Positions 48,274 through 56,577 of a DNA stretch of 64,000 nucleotides are shown here, one piece after another. The notes under the pieces are model-generated. The model worked only from the letters and a program-made list of their open reading frames with translations, searched no databases and was not told the DNA's origin. The position numbers and the translations under genes were made by a program. The stretch is from G965215145 sp965215145. Its GTDB lineage: Bacteria; Bacteroidota; Rhodothermia; Rhodothermales; JANQRZ01. The stretch lies in assembly GCA_965215145.1 (NCBI GenBank), contig OZ244038.1:2108001-2172000 (forward strand), given 5' to 3'. Every line of letters begins with the position of its first letter. Positions within the stretch are counted from its first letter, which is position 1.

Positions 48274-49551
48274 GTGATGCGCCTATTTGCAATAACGGCC
48301 CTTTTGCTCCTCGCCCTGCCGGCCGCCCTCCCGGCGCGGGCGCAGGACGCCGAGCAGGCCCGCGCCGAGGAGCGCCTCCGCGACCTCCGCCAGCAGATGC
48401 AGCAGTTCGAGACCCAGCTCTCGGCCGTGCAGCGCGAGGAGGCGAGCGCCGCCGAGGCCCTCGGCTCCATCGACCGCGAGATCCGGCTGCGCGAGGAGCT
48501 CGTCGCCTCCTACGCCCAGCGGCGCACCGAGCTGGGCGCCGCCGCCGCGGGCATCGAGGAGGAGCTCGTCGCGGCCGAGGTGGAGCTGGACCAGCTCCGC
48601 GAGGAGTACGGCCGCTACGCGCGGCAGGCCTACGTCCACGGCCGTATCGGCGACCTCGCCCTCATCCTCTCAGCGAGCTCGATCAACCAGATGCTGCTCC
48701 GCGCCCGCTACCTCCAGCGGTTCTCGCGCCAGCGCGAGCGGAAGGCCGACGCCATCCTCCAGACGCAGGCCGACCTCGCCGTCCGCCGCGCCGCGCTCGA
48801 CTCGACGGCGGCAGAGGTGGAGGCCCTCATCGCCGGGGGGCGGGCGGAGCAGGAGGAGCTAGCCGAGCGGAAGCGCGAGCGGGCGCGGCTCGTGACCGAG
48901 CTCCGGGAGCGCCGCGGCGGCATCGAAGCCGAGCTCGCCCAGCGCCAGGAGGCGGCCACCCGGCTCCAGCGGCAGATCCAGAGCCTCATCGCCGAGGCGG
49001 AGGCCGAGCGCCGCCGCGCCGCCGAGGAGGCCCGGCGTGCGGCCGAGGCCAGCGCAGCGGCCGAGCCCGGCGCGGCGGCTCCGCCCCGCCCCGCCCCGGC
49101 CCCCGCACCCGAGATCTCCGACGCCGAGCTCGACCGGCTCTCCAGCTCGTTCCGCGAGAACCGCGGGCGGCTGCCGTGGCCGGCCTCCGGCGTCGTCACC
49201 GAGCCCTTCGGCAACCGCCGCAACCCCGTCACGGGGACGACCACCTTCAACCCCGGCATGCTGATCTCGACCTCCGCCGCGGCGCCGGTGAAGGCCGTCC
49301 TCGGCGGTGCCGTCTCGCGCGTGTTCGTGATGCCGTTCTACGGCACCTGCGTCCTCCTCACTCACGGCGACTTCGTCACGGTCTACGGCAACCTCTCGGG
49401 CGTGGGCGTGCGCCAGGGCCAGCGCGTCGAGGCGGGTGGGCGGCTCGGGCAGGCGGGCACGGCGGCGCAGCCGCTCGGGGCGGGCGTGTTCTTCGGCGTC
49501 TACGAGAGCGGGCAGCCTGTGGACCCGGCCGGCTGGCTTCGGCGACGGTGA
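48274..49551 (+). CDS. EnvC-like murein hydrolase activator
   Basis: The 425-residue product has a signal peptide, a long coiled coil (residues about 25-270) and a C-terminal LytM domain, the EnvC layout. The LytM domain is degenerate: where active M23 enzymes have HxGxD it reads FNPGMLIST, and later LLTHGDFVTVYGNLS. EnvC-type LytM factors without catalytic residues activate amidases during cell division, so this is expected. GTG 48274 and ATG 48277 are both possible starts. The GTTATTGCAA word (reverse) overlaps codons 5-8. Confidence 0.88.
   Translation: MMRLFAITALLLLALPAALPARAQDAEQARAEERLRDLRQQMQQFETQLSAVQREEASAAEALGSIDREIRLREELVASYAQRRTELGAAAAGIEEELVAAEVELDQLREEYGRYARQAYVHGRIGDLALILSASSINQMLLRARYLQRFSRQRERKADAILQTQADLAVRRAALDSTAAEVEALIAGGRAEQEELAERKRERARLVTELRERRGGIEAELAQRQEAATRLQRQIQSLIAEAEAERRRAAEEARRAAEASAAAEPGAAAPPRPAPAPAPEISDAELDRLSSSFRENRGRLPWPASGVVTEPFGNRRNPVTGTTTFNPGMLISTSAAAPVKAVLGGAVSRVFVMPFYGTCVLLTHGDFVTVYGNLSGVGVRQGQRVEAGGRLGQAGTAAQPLGAGVFFGVYESGQPVDPAGWLRRR
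48287..48298 (-). repeat. CCGTTATTGCAA word, copy 8 (reverse)
   Basis: Exact copy within the signal-peptide codons of the EnvC-like gene, encoding F-A-I-T. Confidence 0.85.
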
Positions 49552-49684
49552 GGGGGCAGGACCCCCGACCGGTCCAACGGAAAATTCCCTTGCCGCCCGA
49601 GGCGGGACGGGGTATCCTCGCCGGGCCGGCTGTCCGCCGGCGCCAGACCTTCCAGAACCCCACCGCTAGCTGAAGAGGGACGTT

Positions 49685-51799
49685 ATGGGCATGATGACGA
49701 AGATGCGCGAGAGCACCTCGGTGGTGCTCTGGATCCTGGTCCTCTCCTTCGGGGGGCTCTGGGTGCTCCAGGACTCCGGCGCCTTCGACAACATCGGCTT
49801 CGCGCAGCGCCAGAACATCGCCGTCGTGGACGGGGTGCCCATCTCGTACCAGGACTACAACGAGGCGCTGAACCAGGAAATCCGCGCCTACCAGCAGCAG
49901 AACGGGGAGGCCCCCTCGCAGGCCGTCCGCGACCAGCTCGCCGACCAGGTCTACAACAGCCTCGTCGACAACGCCCTCCGCGAGCGCGAGATGGACCGGA
50001 TGGGCGTCACCGTGGCCGACGCCGAGGTCCGCGACCTCGTCCTCGGCGACAACCCCGACCCGCTGATCCTCCAGCTCTTCCCCGACGGCGAGGGCGGCGT
50101 CGACCGCGCCCGCGTCGTCAGCCTCTTCAACGACCCCGAGACGTTCCAGGGCATCTACGGCATCGAGCCGGGCGCCTTCGAGAGCTACCTCCGCACGAAG
50201 CGCCGCGCCGAGAAGCTCAACGCCCTCGTCCAGGCCGCCGTCCGCGTCACCGACGCCGAGGTCGAGGCGGAGTACGTCCGCCGCAACCGGAAGGCCACCG
50301 CGGACTACGTCATGCTCCGCTACGCCGACGTCGCCGACGCCGAGGTCGAGGTCACCGACCGGGACCTCGAGCGGTTCTACGACGAGAACCGCGACGACTT
50401 CCGCCGCGAGCGCACCGTGGCGCTCGAGTACGTCACCCTCTCGCAAGCCCCCTCCGCCGCCGACACCGCCGACATCCTCGCCGACCTCAGCGGCCTCCGC
50501 GACGGGTTCGCCGCGGCCGAGGACGACTCGGTGTTCGTGAGCCGGCAGTTCTCCGAGGCCCCCTACGCCCGGCGGTGGGCGACGCCGGGCGACCTCGCCC
50601 CGGCCGCCAGCGCCGTCGTGTTCGAGGACCCGGAGGTGGGCCGCGTCGTCGGCCCGGTGATCGTGGGGGACCAGGCCCAGCTCGTCAAGATCGTCGGCGT
50701 CCGCCCGGCCGAGGCCGAGGCCGTCGGCGCCCGGCACGTCCTCTTCGGCAACCGCGGGGACTCCGAGGCCGAGCGCGCCGAGCAGCTCCAGCAGGCCCGC
50801 GAGGTCCAGGCCCGCATCGAGGCCGGCACGCTCGACTTCGCCGACGCCGCCCGGCAGTACTCGCAGGACCCCGGCAGCGCCGCGCGCGGCGGCGACCTCG
50901 GCTTCTTCGGCCGGGGCCGGATGGTGGCGCCCTTCGAGGAGGCCGCCTTCGGCGCCCGCGAGGGCGAGGTCGTCGGCCCCGTCGAGACGGAGTTCGGCTA
51001 CCACCTCATCGAGGTCACCGGCCGCGCCGACCGCGACGCCGAGGTCGTCACGCTCGCCCAGGGCGTCGGCGCCACGAGCGGGACGCTCCGCGACCTCCGC
51101 GACGACATCGACGACGTGAAGTACTTCACCGAGGAGGGGAGCACGCTCGCGACCGAGGCCGAGAAGAAGGGGATCGGGGTGCAGACGGTGACCGTCGAGG
51201 CCGAGCAGCCGCAGGTCCCCGGCCTCACGACCACCCGCGAGGTCCGCCGCTTCCTCGAGCGCGCCGAGGAGGGCGACCTCTCCGACGTGATCGACACGGG
51301 CGACCAGTTCGTGCTGCTCCGCGCCGTGGAGGTCCAGCCCGAGGGGTTCCGCCCGTTCGAGGAGGTCCGCGCCGAGCTCGAGCCGCGCGTCCGCCTCGCC
51401 AAGAAGCGGGCGGCCCAGGCCGCGCGGCTCCGCGAGGCCGCCGAGGAGCACCGCTTCGACGCGCTGCCCGCGGCCCTCGGCGTCCCGCTCCGCACGGCCA
51501 CCGACGTCCAGTTCAACAACACCCTCGTCCCCACCCTCGGCCGTGAGCCGCGGTTCGTGGGGACCGTGCTCGGGCTCGACCGGGGCGAGACCTCCGGCGT
51601 CGTCGAGGGCGACAACGCCGTGTTCGTCGCGCGCGTGAAGGCCGTCGCCGAGGCGGACCCGGCGGCGATGAGCTCCGCCGAGCGCGACCAGATCCGCCAG
51701 AGCCTCGTCACCCGGAAGCAGCAGCAGATCCTCAACCAGTGGATGGCCGACCTCCGCGAGGACGCCGAGATCGAGGACAACCGCTCGCTGTTCTTCTAG
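49685..51799 (+). CDS. PpiD/SurA-type periplasmic peptidyl-prolyl isomerase
   Basis: The 704-residue protein has the PpiD layout. A short cytoplasmic N-terminus and one membrane helix (STSVVLWILVLSFGGLWVL) lead to a SurA-N-like helical domain (VDGVPISYQDYNEALNQEIR). Next come one clear parvulin domain (RHVLFGNRGDSEAERAEQLQ to FGRGRMVAPFEEAAFGAREG then GYHLIEVTGR) and further PPIase-like helical domains. It probably folds proteins leaving the Sec translocon. The ATG at 49685 has a near alternative at 49691. Confidence 0.88.
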   Translation: MGMMTKMRESTSVVLWILVLSFGGLWVLQDSGAFDNIGFAQRQNIAVVDGVPISYQDYNEALNQEIRAYQQQNGEAPSQAVRDQLADQVYNSLVDNALREREMDRMGVTVADAEVRDLVLGDNPDPLILQLFPDGEGGVDRARVVSLFNDPETFQGIYGIEPGAFESYLRTKRRAEKLNALVQAAVRVTDAEVEAEYVRRNRKATADYVMLRYADVADAEVEVTDRDLERFYDENRDDFRRERTVALEYVTLSQAPSAADTADILADLSGLRDGFAAAEDDSVFVSRQFSEAPYARRWATPGDLAPAASAVVFEDPEVGRVVGPVIVGDQAQLVKIVGVRPAEAEAVGARHVLFGNRGDSEAERAEQLQQAREVQARIEAGTLDFADAARQYSQDPGSAARGGDLGFFGRGRMVAPFEEAAFGAREGEVVGPVETEFGYHLIEVTGRADRDAEVVTLAQGVGATSGTLRDLRDDIDDVKYFTEEGSTLATEAEKKGIGVQTVTVEAEQPQVPGLTTTREVRRFLERAEEGDLSDVIDTGDQFVLLRAVEVQPEGFRPFEEVRAELEPRVRLAKKRAAQAARLREAAEEHRFDALPAALGVPLRTATDVQFNNTLVPTLGREPRFVGTVLGLDRGETSGVVEGDNAVFVARVKAVAEADPAAMSSAERDQIRQSLVTRKQQQILNQWMADLREDAEIEDNRSLFF

Positions 51800-51835
51800 G
51801 CTGAATCTCCTCTAGACTGAACCTTCAGAAGCCTT

Positions 51836-51907
51836 CGTAGGGGCGGACCTATGTGTCCGCCCCCGGCAAGCGGCGACCTCGGGCGGACACGCGGGTCCGC
51901 CCCTACG
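51836..51907. repeat. Long palindromic repeat of the GTAGGGGCGGACC type
   Basis: CGTAGGGGCGGACC and GGTCCGCCCCTACG form the ends, and TGTCCGCCC/GGGCGGACA the inner stem. The right end covers the dapF stop codon. It resembles interspersed GTAGGGGCG repeats of other bacteria. Confidence 0.8.
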
Positions 51908-52772
51908 TCGTTTTTAACGTGGCCGGGTCGACCTCCAGCACGCCGGAGAACACCGTCACCGCGGGGCCTTCGAGGTAGAGGTCCTGCACGGCGCCGCCCT
52001 CCCCCACGGCGAACCCGACGCTGAGCGTGCCGCCCCGCGCCCGCACCTCGACGGGCACGCGCTCGACGGCGCCGGTGAGCCGGGCGACGACGGCCGCCGC
52101 CAGCGCGCCCGTCCCGCACGCCAGCGTCTCCGCCTCGACGCCCTTCTCGAACGTCCGCACCCTCACCGCGTCCGGCCCCACGGGCTCGACGAGGTTCACG
52201 TTGGCCCCCTCCGGTGCGAACGCCGGGTCGTGCCGGATCGGGGGGGCGAGGGTCTCCAGGTCGGCGCCGTCCACGTCGGCGGTGATGCGGACGGCGTGGT
52301 GGGTGCCGGTGTGGACGAAGGCGACGCTGCTGCCGTCGGCGAGGGGGACGGCCTCGCGGAACCCCGTCGGGGGCGGGACGAACAGGCGGACGGGCGCGGC
52401 GGGGTCCTTGGGCACGGCGGCGCGGTACTCGCCGGCGTCGGAGCCGAACGTGAACGTCGCGGTCCCCGGCCCATCGGCGAGGCCGGCGGCGCGGGCGAAC
52501 CGGGCGAGGCAGCGGGCGCCGTTGCCGCACATCCCCGCGCGGCTGCCGTCGGGGTTGTGGAACCGCATCCGGTAGGCGTGCCCCTCCGCCGCCGCCGGGT
52601 CGAGCGCCAGCAGCCCGTCCGAGCCGACCCCGAACCGGCGGGGGCAGAACCGCCGCGCCAGCGCCGCCAGCTCCCCCTCCGAGAGGTGGAAGAACCGGTT
52701 GTCGAGGACGAGGAAGTCGTTGCCGGCCCCGTGCATCTTCGTGAATGGGACGACGAGCGGCGGCACGGGCAT
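51903..52772 (-). CDS. dapF: Diaminopimelate epimerase
   Basis: From ATG 52772 the product is 289 residues with both catalytic cysteines: MCGNGARCLARF near residue 80 and ACGTGALAAAVV near residue 225. KMHGAGNDFLVLDNRFF, NPDGSRAGMCGNGARC and FEKGVEAETLACGTG are the standard DapF sequence. It converts LL- to meso-DAP for lysine and peptidoglycan. The longer frame start at 52823 would overlap the opposite gene's promoter. Confidence 0.95.
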   Translation of the reverse strand: MPVPPLVVPFTKMHGAGNDFLVLDNRFFHLSEGELAALARRFCPRRFGVGSDGLLALDPAAAEGHAYRMRFHNPDGSRAGMCGNGARCLARFARAAGLADGPGTATFTFGSDAGEYRAAVPKDPAAPVRLFVPPPTGFREAVPLADGSSVAFVHTGTHHAVRITADVDGADLETLAPPIRHDPAFAPEGANVNLVEPVGPDAVRVRTFEKGVEAETLACGTGALAAAVVARLTGAVERVPVEVRARGGTLSVGFAVGEGGAVQDLYLEGPAVTVFSGVLEVDPATLKTT

Positions 52773-52854
52773 CGGGCGCGGGGATGATGGATGCTCCGAC
52801 GATGGAGATTGCGGCGATGGCACGCCGGACGGGAGCCGGGGTGCCCCGCGCCGG

Positions 52855-52862
52855 TATCTTCG
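52855..52862 (+). promoter_or_regulatory. GTANNTTNC promoter-like element (phoH)
   Basis: GGTATCTTCG lies 35 bases before the TTG proposed as the phoH start, the same spacing as in front of other genes. This helps reject the upstream ATGs. Confidence 0.45.
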
Positions 52863-52897
52863 TTTCCCTCCAAAACCTCCTCCCCCACCCCAAAAGA

Positions 52898-53893
52898 TTG
52901 GCCGAGCGTACCGTCACCATCGAGCGGGTCGAGCCGCTCCTCCTGTTCGGGTTCAACGACACCTTCCTCAGAAAAATCGAGGGCGCCTTCGTCGAGGCCC
53001 GCGTCACCGCCCGCGGCAACCAGGTGTTCCTTCAGGGCGAGACCGAGGTCCTCGACCAGATCGAGCGCGTGCTCGGCGAGCTCCAGATGGTCCTCGGCCG
53101 CACGGGCACCCTCACCGAGCGCGACGTCGACACCGTGCTCGACGTCGTCACCGTCGGGGCCGGCGCCCCCCGCGCCGACGCCTCCGACGTGGTGCTGTTC
53201 ACGCCGACGGGCGGGATGATCAAGGCGAAGACGCCGGGGCAGGAGCAGCTCGTCGCCGCCGCCCGCCGGAGCGACGTGGTCTTCGCCGTGGGGCCGGCGG
53301 GGACGGGGAAGACGTACATGGGCGTCGCCCTCGCCGTGGCGGCCCTCCGGAGCCGGCAGGTCAAGCGCCTCGTGCTGAGCCGCCCCGCCGTCGAGGCCGG
53401 CGAGAGCCTGGGGTTCCTGCCCGGCGACTTCCGCGACAAGATCGACCCGTACCTCCGCCCGCTCTACGACGCCCTCGAGGACATGCTCCCGCGCGACAAG
53501 CTCCTCGCCTCGCTCGACCAGAACGCCGTCGAGATCGTCCCCCTGGCGTACATGCGCGGCCGGACGCTCAGCAGCGCGTTCGTCATCCTCGACGAGGCGC
53601 AGAACGCGACGACGGCGCAGATGAAGATGTTCCTGACGCGGCTCGGCCCCGGCAGCCGCTGCATCGTCACCGGCGACCTCACGCAGACCGACCTCCCGCG
53701 GAAGGCCGACAGCGGCCTCGCCGAGGCGACGAAGGTGCTCCAGGGCATCGACGGGATCGAGTTCGTCTCGTTCGACCGCGGCGACGTGGTGCGGCACCGG
53801 CTGGTGATGGACATCATCGAGGCCTACGAGCAGCACAGCGAGCGGCAGCCCGGCGGCAAACGGAAGGGGGACCGGCGGGGGCAGGACGCGTGA
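52898..53893 (+). CDS. phoH: PhoH family ATPase
   Basis: The product is 331 residues from the TTG at 52898 (LAERTVTIERVEPLLLFGFN), the normal PhoH length and N-terminus. ATGs at 52784, 52787 and 52802 are in frame but lie ahead of a promoter-like element and give non-family residues. Walker A is GPAGTGKTYMGVALAV, and SRPAVEAGESLGFLPGDFRD, Walker B AFVILDEAQNATTAQMKMFL and TRLGPGSRCIVTGDLTQTDL follow. PhoH proteins are RNA-linked ATPases often placed near ybeY. Here an MBL hydrolase gene overlaps the stop by four bases. Confidence 0.9.
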   Translation: MAERTVTIERVEPLLLFGFNDTFLRKIEGAFVEARVTARGNQVFLQGETEVLDQIERVLGELQMVLGRTGTLTERDVDTVLDVVTVGAGAPRADASDVVLFTPTGGMIKAKTPGQEQLVAAARRSDVVFAVGPAGTGKTYMGVALAVAALRSRQVKRLVLSRPAVEAGESLGFLPGDFRDKIDPYLRPLYDALEDMLPRDKLLASLDQNAVEIVPLAYMRGRTLSSAFVILDEAQNATTAQMKMFLTRLGPGSRCIVTGDLTQTDLPRKADSGLAEATKVLQGIDGIEFVSFDRGDVVRHRLVMDIIEAYEQHSERQPGGKRKGDRRGQDA

Positions 53894-54684
53894 GCTTCCG
53901 CTACGGCGACCTCACGATCCACCCGCTCCCAGAGGGCCGCTTCACCGTCGGCCTCGACAAGCGGTTCGTGCCGCACCAGGATGGGCAGCCGCTCCCGAAG
54001 GGGTCGCTGTTCGTCTCCGTCACCCCGTTCCTCGTCGAGACCCCGCAGGACGTGCTGCTGCTCGACACCGGCCTCGGGGCCTACGCCGAGGGGCGCGGCA
54101 TCGAGTTCCTAGTAGAAAACGTCCGCCGCGCGGGGTTCGAGCGGGAGGACGTGACGCGCGTGCTCCTCTCCCACCTCCACGTCGACCACGCCGGCGGCGC
54201 CGTCTTCGCCGCCGACGGCCTCGACCGGCCGACGTTCCCGAACGCGGAGTACGTCGTGCAGGCCGGCGAGCCCGACGCGCCGAACTACACCGGCACCTCG
54301 GCCGAGGCGCGAGCGCGGGTGGTCGAGACGCTGGACGCCGCCGGGCAGCTCCGGCTCGTGGAGGGCGGCGGCTTCCTCACCGACGAGGTCGAGTTCGTCC
54401 ACACCGGCGGGCACACGCGGGACCACCAGGCCTTCCGACTCCACACCGGCGGGCGCGTCGCCGTCTTCGGGGGGGACGTGCTCCCGTCGCCCGGCCAGAT
54501 CGCCCGGCGCTTCCTCGCCAAGTACGACCTCGACGCCGAGCGGGCGCAGGCGGAGCGGGCGCGGCTCGCGCAGGAGGCCGCCGAGCACGGGCACCTCCTG
54601 CTGCTCTTCCATTCCCCCGAGGAGCCGATGGCGTTCGTCGCGGAGACCCCGAAGGGGCTGGCCGTCGAGCGGGTCGCGGCTTAG
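53890..54684 (+). CDS. MBL-fold metallo-hydrolase
   Basis: The 264-residue product starts at GTG overlapping the phoH stop. It has the metallo-beta-lactamase motif SHLHVDHAGG, an upstream LLLDTGLGAY, the later histidine in EFVHTGGHTRDHQAFRL, and VAVFGGDVLPSP. It resembles quorum-quenching or sulfate-ester type MBL hydrolases, but the substrate cannot be told. It converges with the Nudix gene with a four-base overlap. Confidence 0.87.
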   Translation: MSFRYGDLTIHPLPEGRFTVGLDKRFVPHQDGQPLPKGSLFVSVTPFLVETPQDVLLLDTGLGAYAEGRGIEFLVENVRRAGFEREDVTRVLLSHLHVDHAGGAVFAADGLDRPTFPNAEYVVQAGEPDAPNYTGTSAEARARVVETLDAAGQLRLVEGGGFLTDEVEFVHTGGHTRDHQAFRLHTGGRVAVFGGDVLPSPGQIARRFLAKYDLDAERAQAERARLAQEAAEHGHLLLLFHSPEEPMAFVAETPKGLAVERVAA

Positions 54685-55331
54685 CCGACGGCCTCCGCGG
54701 CGACGGCGGCGAACTCCGCCAGCATCATCGCCGTGGCGCCCCACGCCTCGCGCCCGGCGAGGGCGAAGTGCGGCACCTCGAACGAGCCGCCGAAGACCGG
54801 ACGCTCGCTGCTCTGGAGGAGGGCGGGGTCGAGCAGGTGAGCCAGCGGGATTTCGAGCAGCGCGGCGACCTCGGCCTCCTGCGCGACGAACGGCGGGCGG
54901 GCGTCCATCGCCGCGACGACGGGGACCACGGAGAACCGGCTCGGGGGGATGTAGAGCGGCGTCAGCCGCCCGAGCACGCGCGGCACGGCCGGGTCCACGC
55001 CGACCTCCTCGAACCCCTCCCGCAGCGCCGTCTCCTCGGCCGACTCCGCACCGTCGCGGCTGCCGCCGGGGAGGGCGATCTGGCCGCTGTGGTCGCGCAG
55101 GCTCGGCTGCCGCTCGGTCAGCACGAAGGCGGTCTCGCTCCCCTCCTCCAGCGGGTACAGCAGGACGAGGACGGCGGCTTGGCGGGCGTCCTTCCCCTCG
55201 GCCGCACGGAGCGCCCGCTCGTCGCGGCGGCCGAGGGGCGCCATCCGGGCCTGCGCCGCGAAGCCCGGCAGCGGCCGGGCCAGTCGGCGTTCGATGCGGC
55301 GGACGAGCTCGGGGTGAGGCGGGAGCGTCAC
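54681..55331 (-). CDS. Nudix hydrolase, CoA pyrophosphatase-like
   Basis: The 216-residue product (GTG start) has the Nudix box GGSRDGAESAEETALREGFE then EVG, preceded by LRDHSGQIALPGG, the extra motif of the CoA pyrophosphatase (NudL/Nudt7) subfamily. It probably trims CoA or related nucleotides. It converges with the MBL gene. A MITE-like element starts three bases upstream of its start codon, so its promoter may come from the element. Confidence 0.88.
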   Translation of the reverse strand: MTLPPHPELVRRIERRLARPLPGFAAQARMAPLGRRDERALRAAEGKDARQAAVLVLLYPLEEGSETAFVLTERQPSLRDHSGQIALPGGSRDGAESAEETALREGFEEVGVDPAVPRVLGRLTPLYIPPSRFSVVPVVAAMDARPPFVAQEAEVAALLEIPLAHLLDPALLQSSERPVFGGSFEVPHFALAGREAWGATAMMLAEFAAVAAEAVG

Positions 55332-55333
55332 GG

Positions 55334-55493
55334 CTAGGCCCTGTCATGTAAGTCGGTCCGGCGGCGACCGGGAGCCCCCAGCGCGGCCGGCAAGGCGCCC
55401 GATGAAGCCGATGCCCCAGCATCGGGTGAGGAGGGCAGAGCCGCAGGGCGTGGCGGGGCTTCGCGCAGCCCGGACTAACGTGACGGGGCCTAG
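55334..55493. mobile_element. MITE-like element 2 (about 160 bases, CTAG-bounded)
   Basis: The ends CTAGGCCCTGTCATGTAAG (55334-55352) and CTAACGTGACGGGGCCTAG (55475-55493) are inverted repeats matching at 16 of 19 bases. There is no coding capacity inside. It sits exactly between the start of the Nudix gene and the stop of the membrane-protein gene, both read leftward. Confidence 0.65.
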
Positions 55494-55497
55494 GCCG

Positions 55498-55938
55498 CTA
55501 CGTCCGGACCGAATGCCGGGCGGCCGGGTCGATGCTCGGCGCGGCCGGGCCGGCGTCGCGGTGGAAGACCTGCTCGATGAAGAAGGTCCGGTCGAGGTCC
55601 TGCGGGAGCAGCGACAGGCTCCCGGACATCCCGGTGAGGAGTGCTAATCCGAGGACGGCCGCCGTCGCCACCGGCGACCACCGCCGCCGCGCGATCATCA
55701 CGAGCCGCATGAGGCTGAGCACGGTGACGGGGATGAACGCGAGCGCCAGCAGCACCGTCGAGCCGGCCGAGCGGACGAGGAGGGCGCCGCCGACGACGGC
55801 GGCCAGGAAGAACAACCCGGCCCGGAGGGCGTCACGGCGGGCGGTCTTTCCGGTGAGCCGCCCTGTCCGCGCCTCCCAGATCAGCACGCACCCCGCGAGG
55901 AGGAGGACGGCGAGGTACGTGACGACGGCGGGGACCAT
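55498..55938 (-). CDS. Predicted membrane protein of unknown function
   Basis: The 146-residue product has four hydrophobic helices (VTYLAVLLLAGCVLIW, LFFLAAVVGGALLV, ALAFIPVTVLSLMRLVMIA, VATAAVLGLALLTGMSGSL) and a short polar C-terminus. I recognise no family. Its start lies 21 bases after a TATCTTCA promoter-like element, and its stop touches a MITE-like element. Confidence 0.6.
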   Translation of the reverse strand: MVPAVVTYLAVLLLAGCVLIWEARTGRLTGKTARRDALRAGLFFLAAVVGGALLVRSAGSTVLLALAFIPVTVLSLMRLVMIARRRWSPVATAAVLGLALLTGMSGSLSLLPQDLDRTFFIEQVFHRDAGPAAPSIDPAARHSVRT

Positions 55939-55958
55939 GAGCGGCGCGGCTTCTTCGG

Positions 55959-55966
55959 TGAAGATA
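55959..55966 (-). promoter_or_regulatory. TATCTTCA promoter-like element
   Basis: Reading leftward it lies 20 bases before the ATG at 55938 and fits the TANNTTNC pattern. Confidence 0.4.
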
Positions 55967-56001
55967 TGGCAATCCCCGTGCCGCCGGACTCGGCGCGCCG
56001 C

Positions 56002-56547
56002 CTACGCGTCCGTCGCCGCCTCGATGATCTCGGGCTCGCCCGTGACGCGCTGCGCGAACACGTCGAGCGCGTACTTCAGCCCGAACCCGAGCGCGGAGTT
56101 CAGCACGAGCCGGACCGTCGAGCCGACGGCCGAGCGCGTGGCCTCCATCGGCCCCTCCTCGACGACGATCACGGGGGCGCGGCTGCGGAGCGCGCGGCGC
56201 AGCGCCTCGTCGGCGTCCTCGCCGCGCTGCACGCGGTACGCCGCGGCCTCGACGAGGTCGTCGAGCTGGGCGCGGGTCCAGAGGGCTTGACGGTCCTCCT
56301 CCGGGCCGTCGCGGCGGGCGAGGGCGATGAGGACGCGGAGGAGGACCACCCCCCCGGCCACGGCGGCGACGGCGACGAGGGGCCGCTCGCGGACGTGGTC
56401 CAGCACCGGCATCCCGCCGACGTTGACGTCGGCCAGGGTGAGCTCGCTCTGGAGGCCGTGGAGGTGCTCCTGCATCACCCGCTTCCGGGTGTCGAGCGCG
56501 TCGCGGAGCTCGACCTGCGACATCGTCTTGATCTCTGCCTTGTTCAT
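56002..56547 (-). CDS. DUF3618-like membrane protein
   Basis: The 181-residue product has a helical N-terminus (VELRDALDTRKRVMQEHLHG), a membrane helix (PLVAVAAVAGGVVLLRVLIA) preceded by VRERPLVAV as in DUF3618, and a second hydrophobic stretch (STVRLVLNSALGFGLKYAL). It lies 30 bases downstream of a phage-holin-family gene on the same strand. This pair is a common envelope operon of unknown role. Confidence 0.65.
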   Translation of the reverse strand: MNKAEIKTMSQVELRDALDTRKRVMQEHLHGLQSELTLADVNVGGMPVLDHVRERPLVAVAAVAGGVVLLRVLIALARRDGPEEDRQALWTRAQLDDLVEAAAYRVQRGEDADEALRRALRSRAPVIVVEEGPMEATRSAVGSTVRLVLNSALGFGLKYALDVFAQRVTGEPEIIEAATDA

Positions 56548-56577
56548 CAGTCGGGGGATCGTCGAGGGGATGCAGGA

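Noticed and set aside
48274..49551. Active M23 endopeptidase
   Set aside because: The metal-binding histidine and aspartate of HxGxD are replaced (FNPGMLIST), so it fits the catalytically inactive EnvC type instead.
52745..52897. Upstream ATG starts for phoH
   Set aside because: They lie ahead of a promoter-like GGTATCTTCG and add residues foreign to PhoH. The TTG at 52898 gives the family length.
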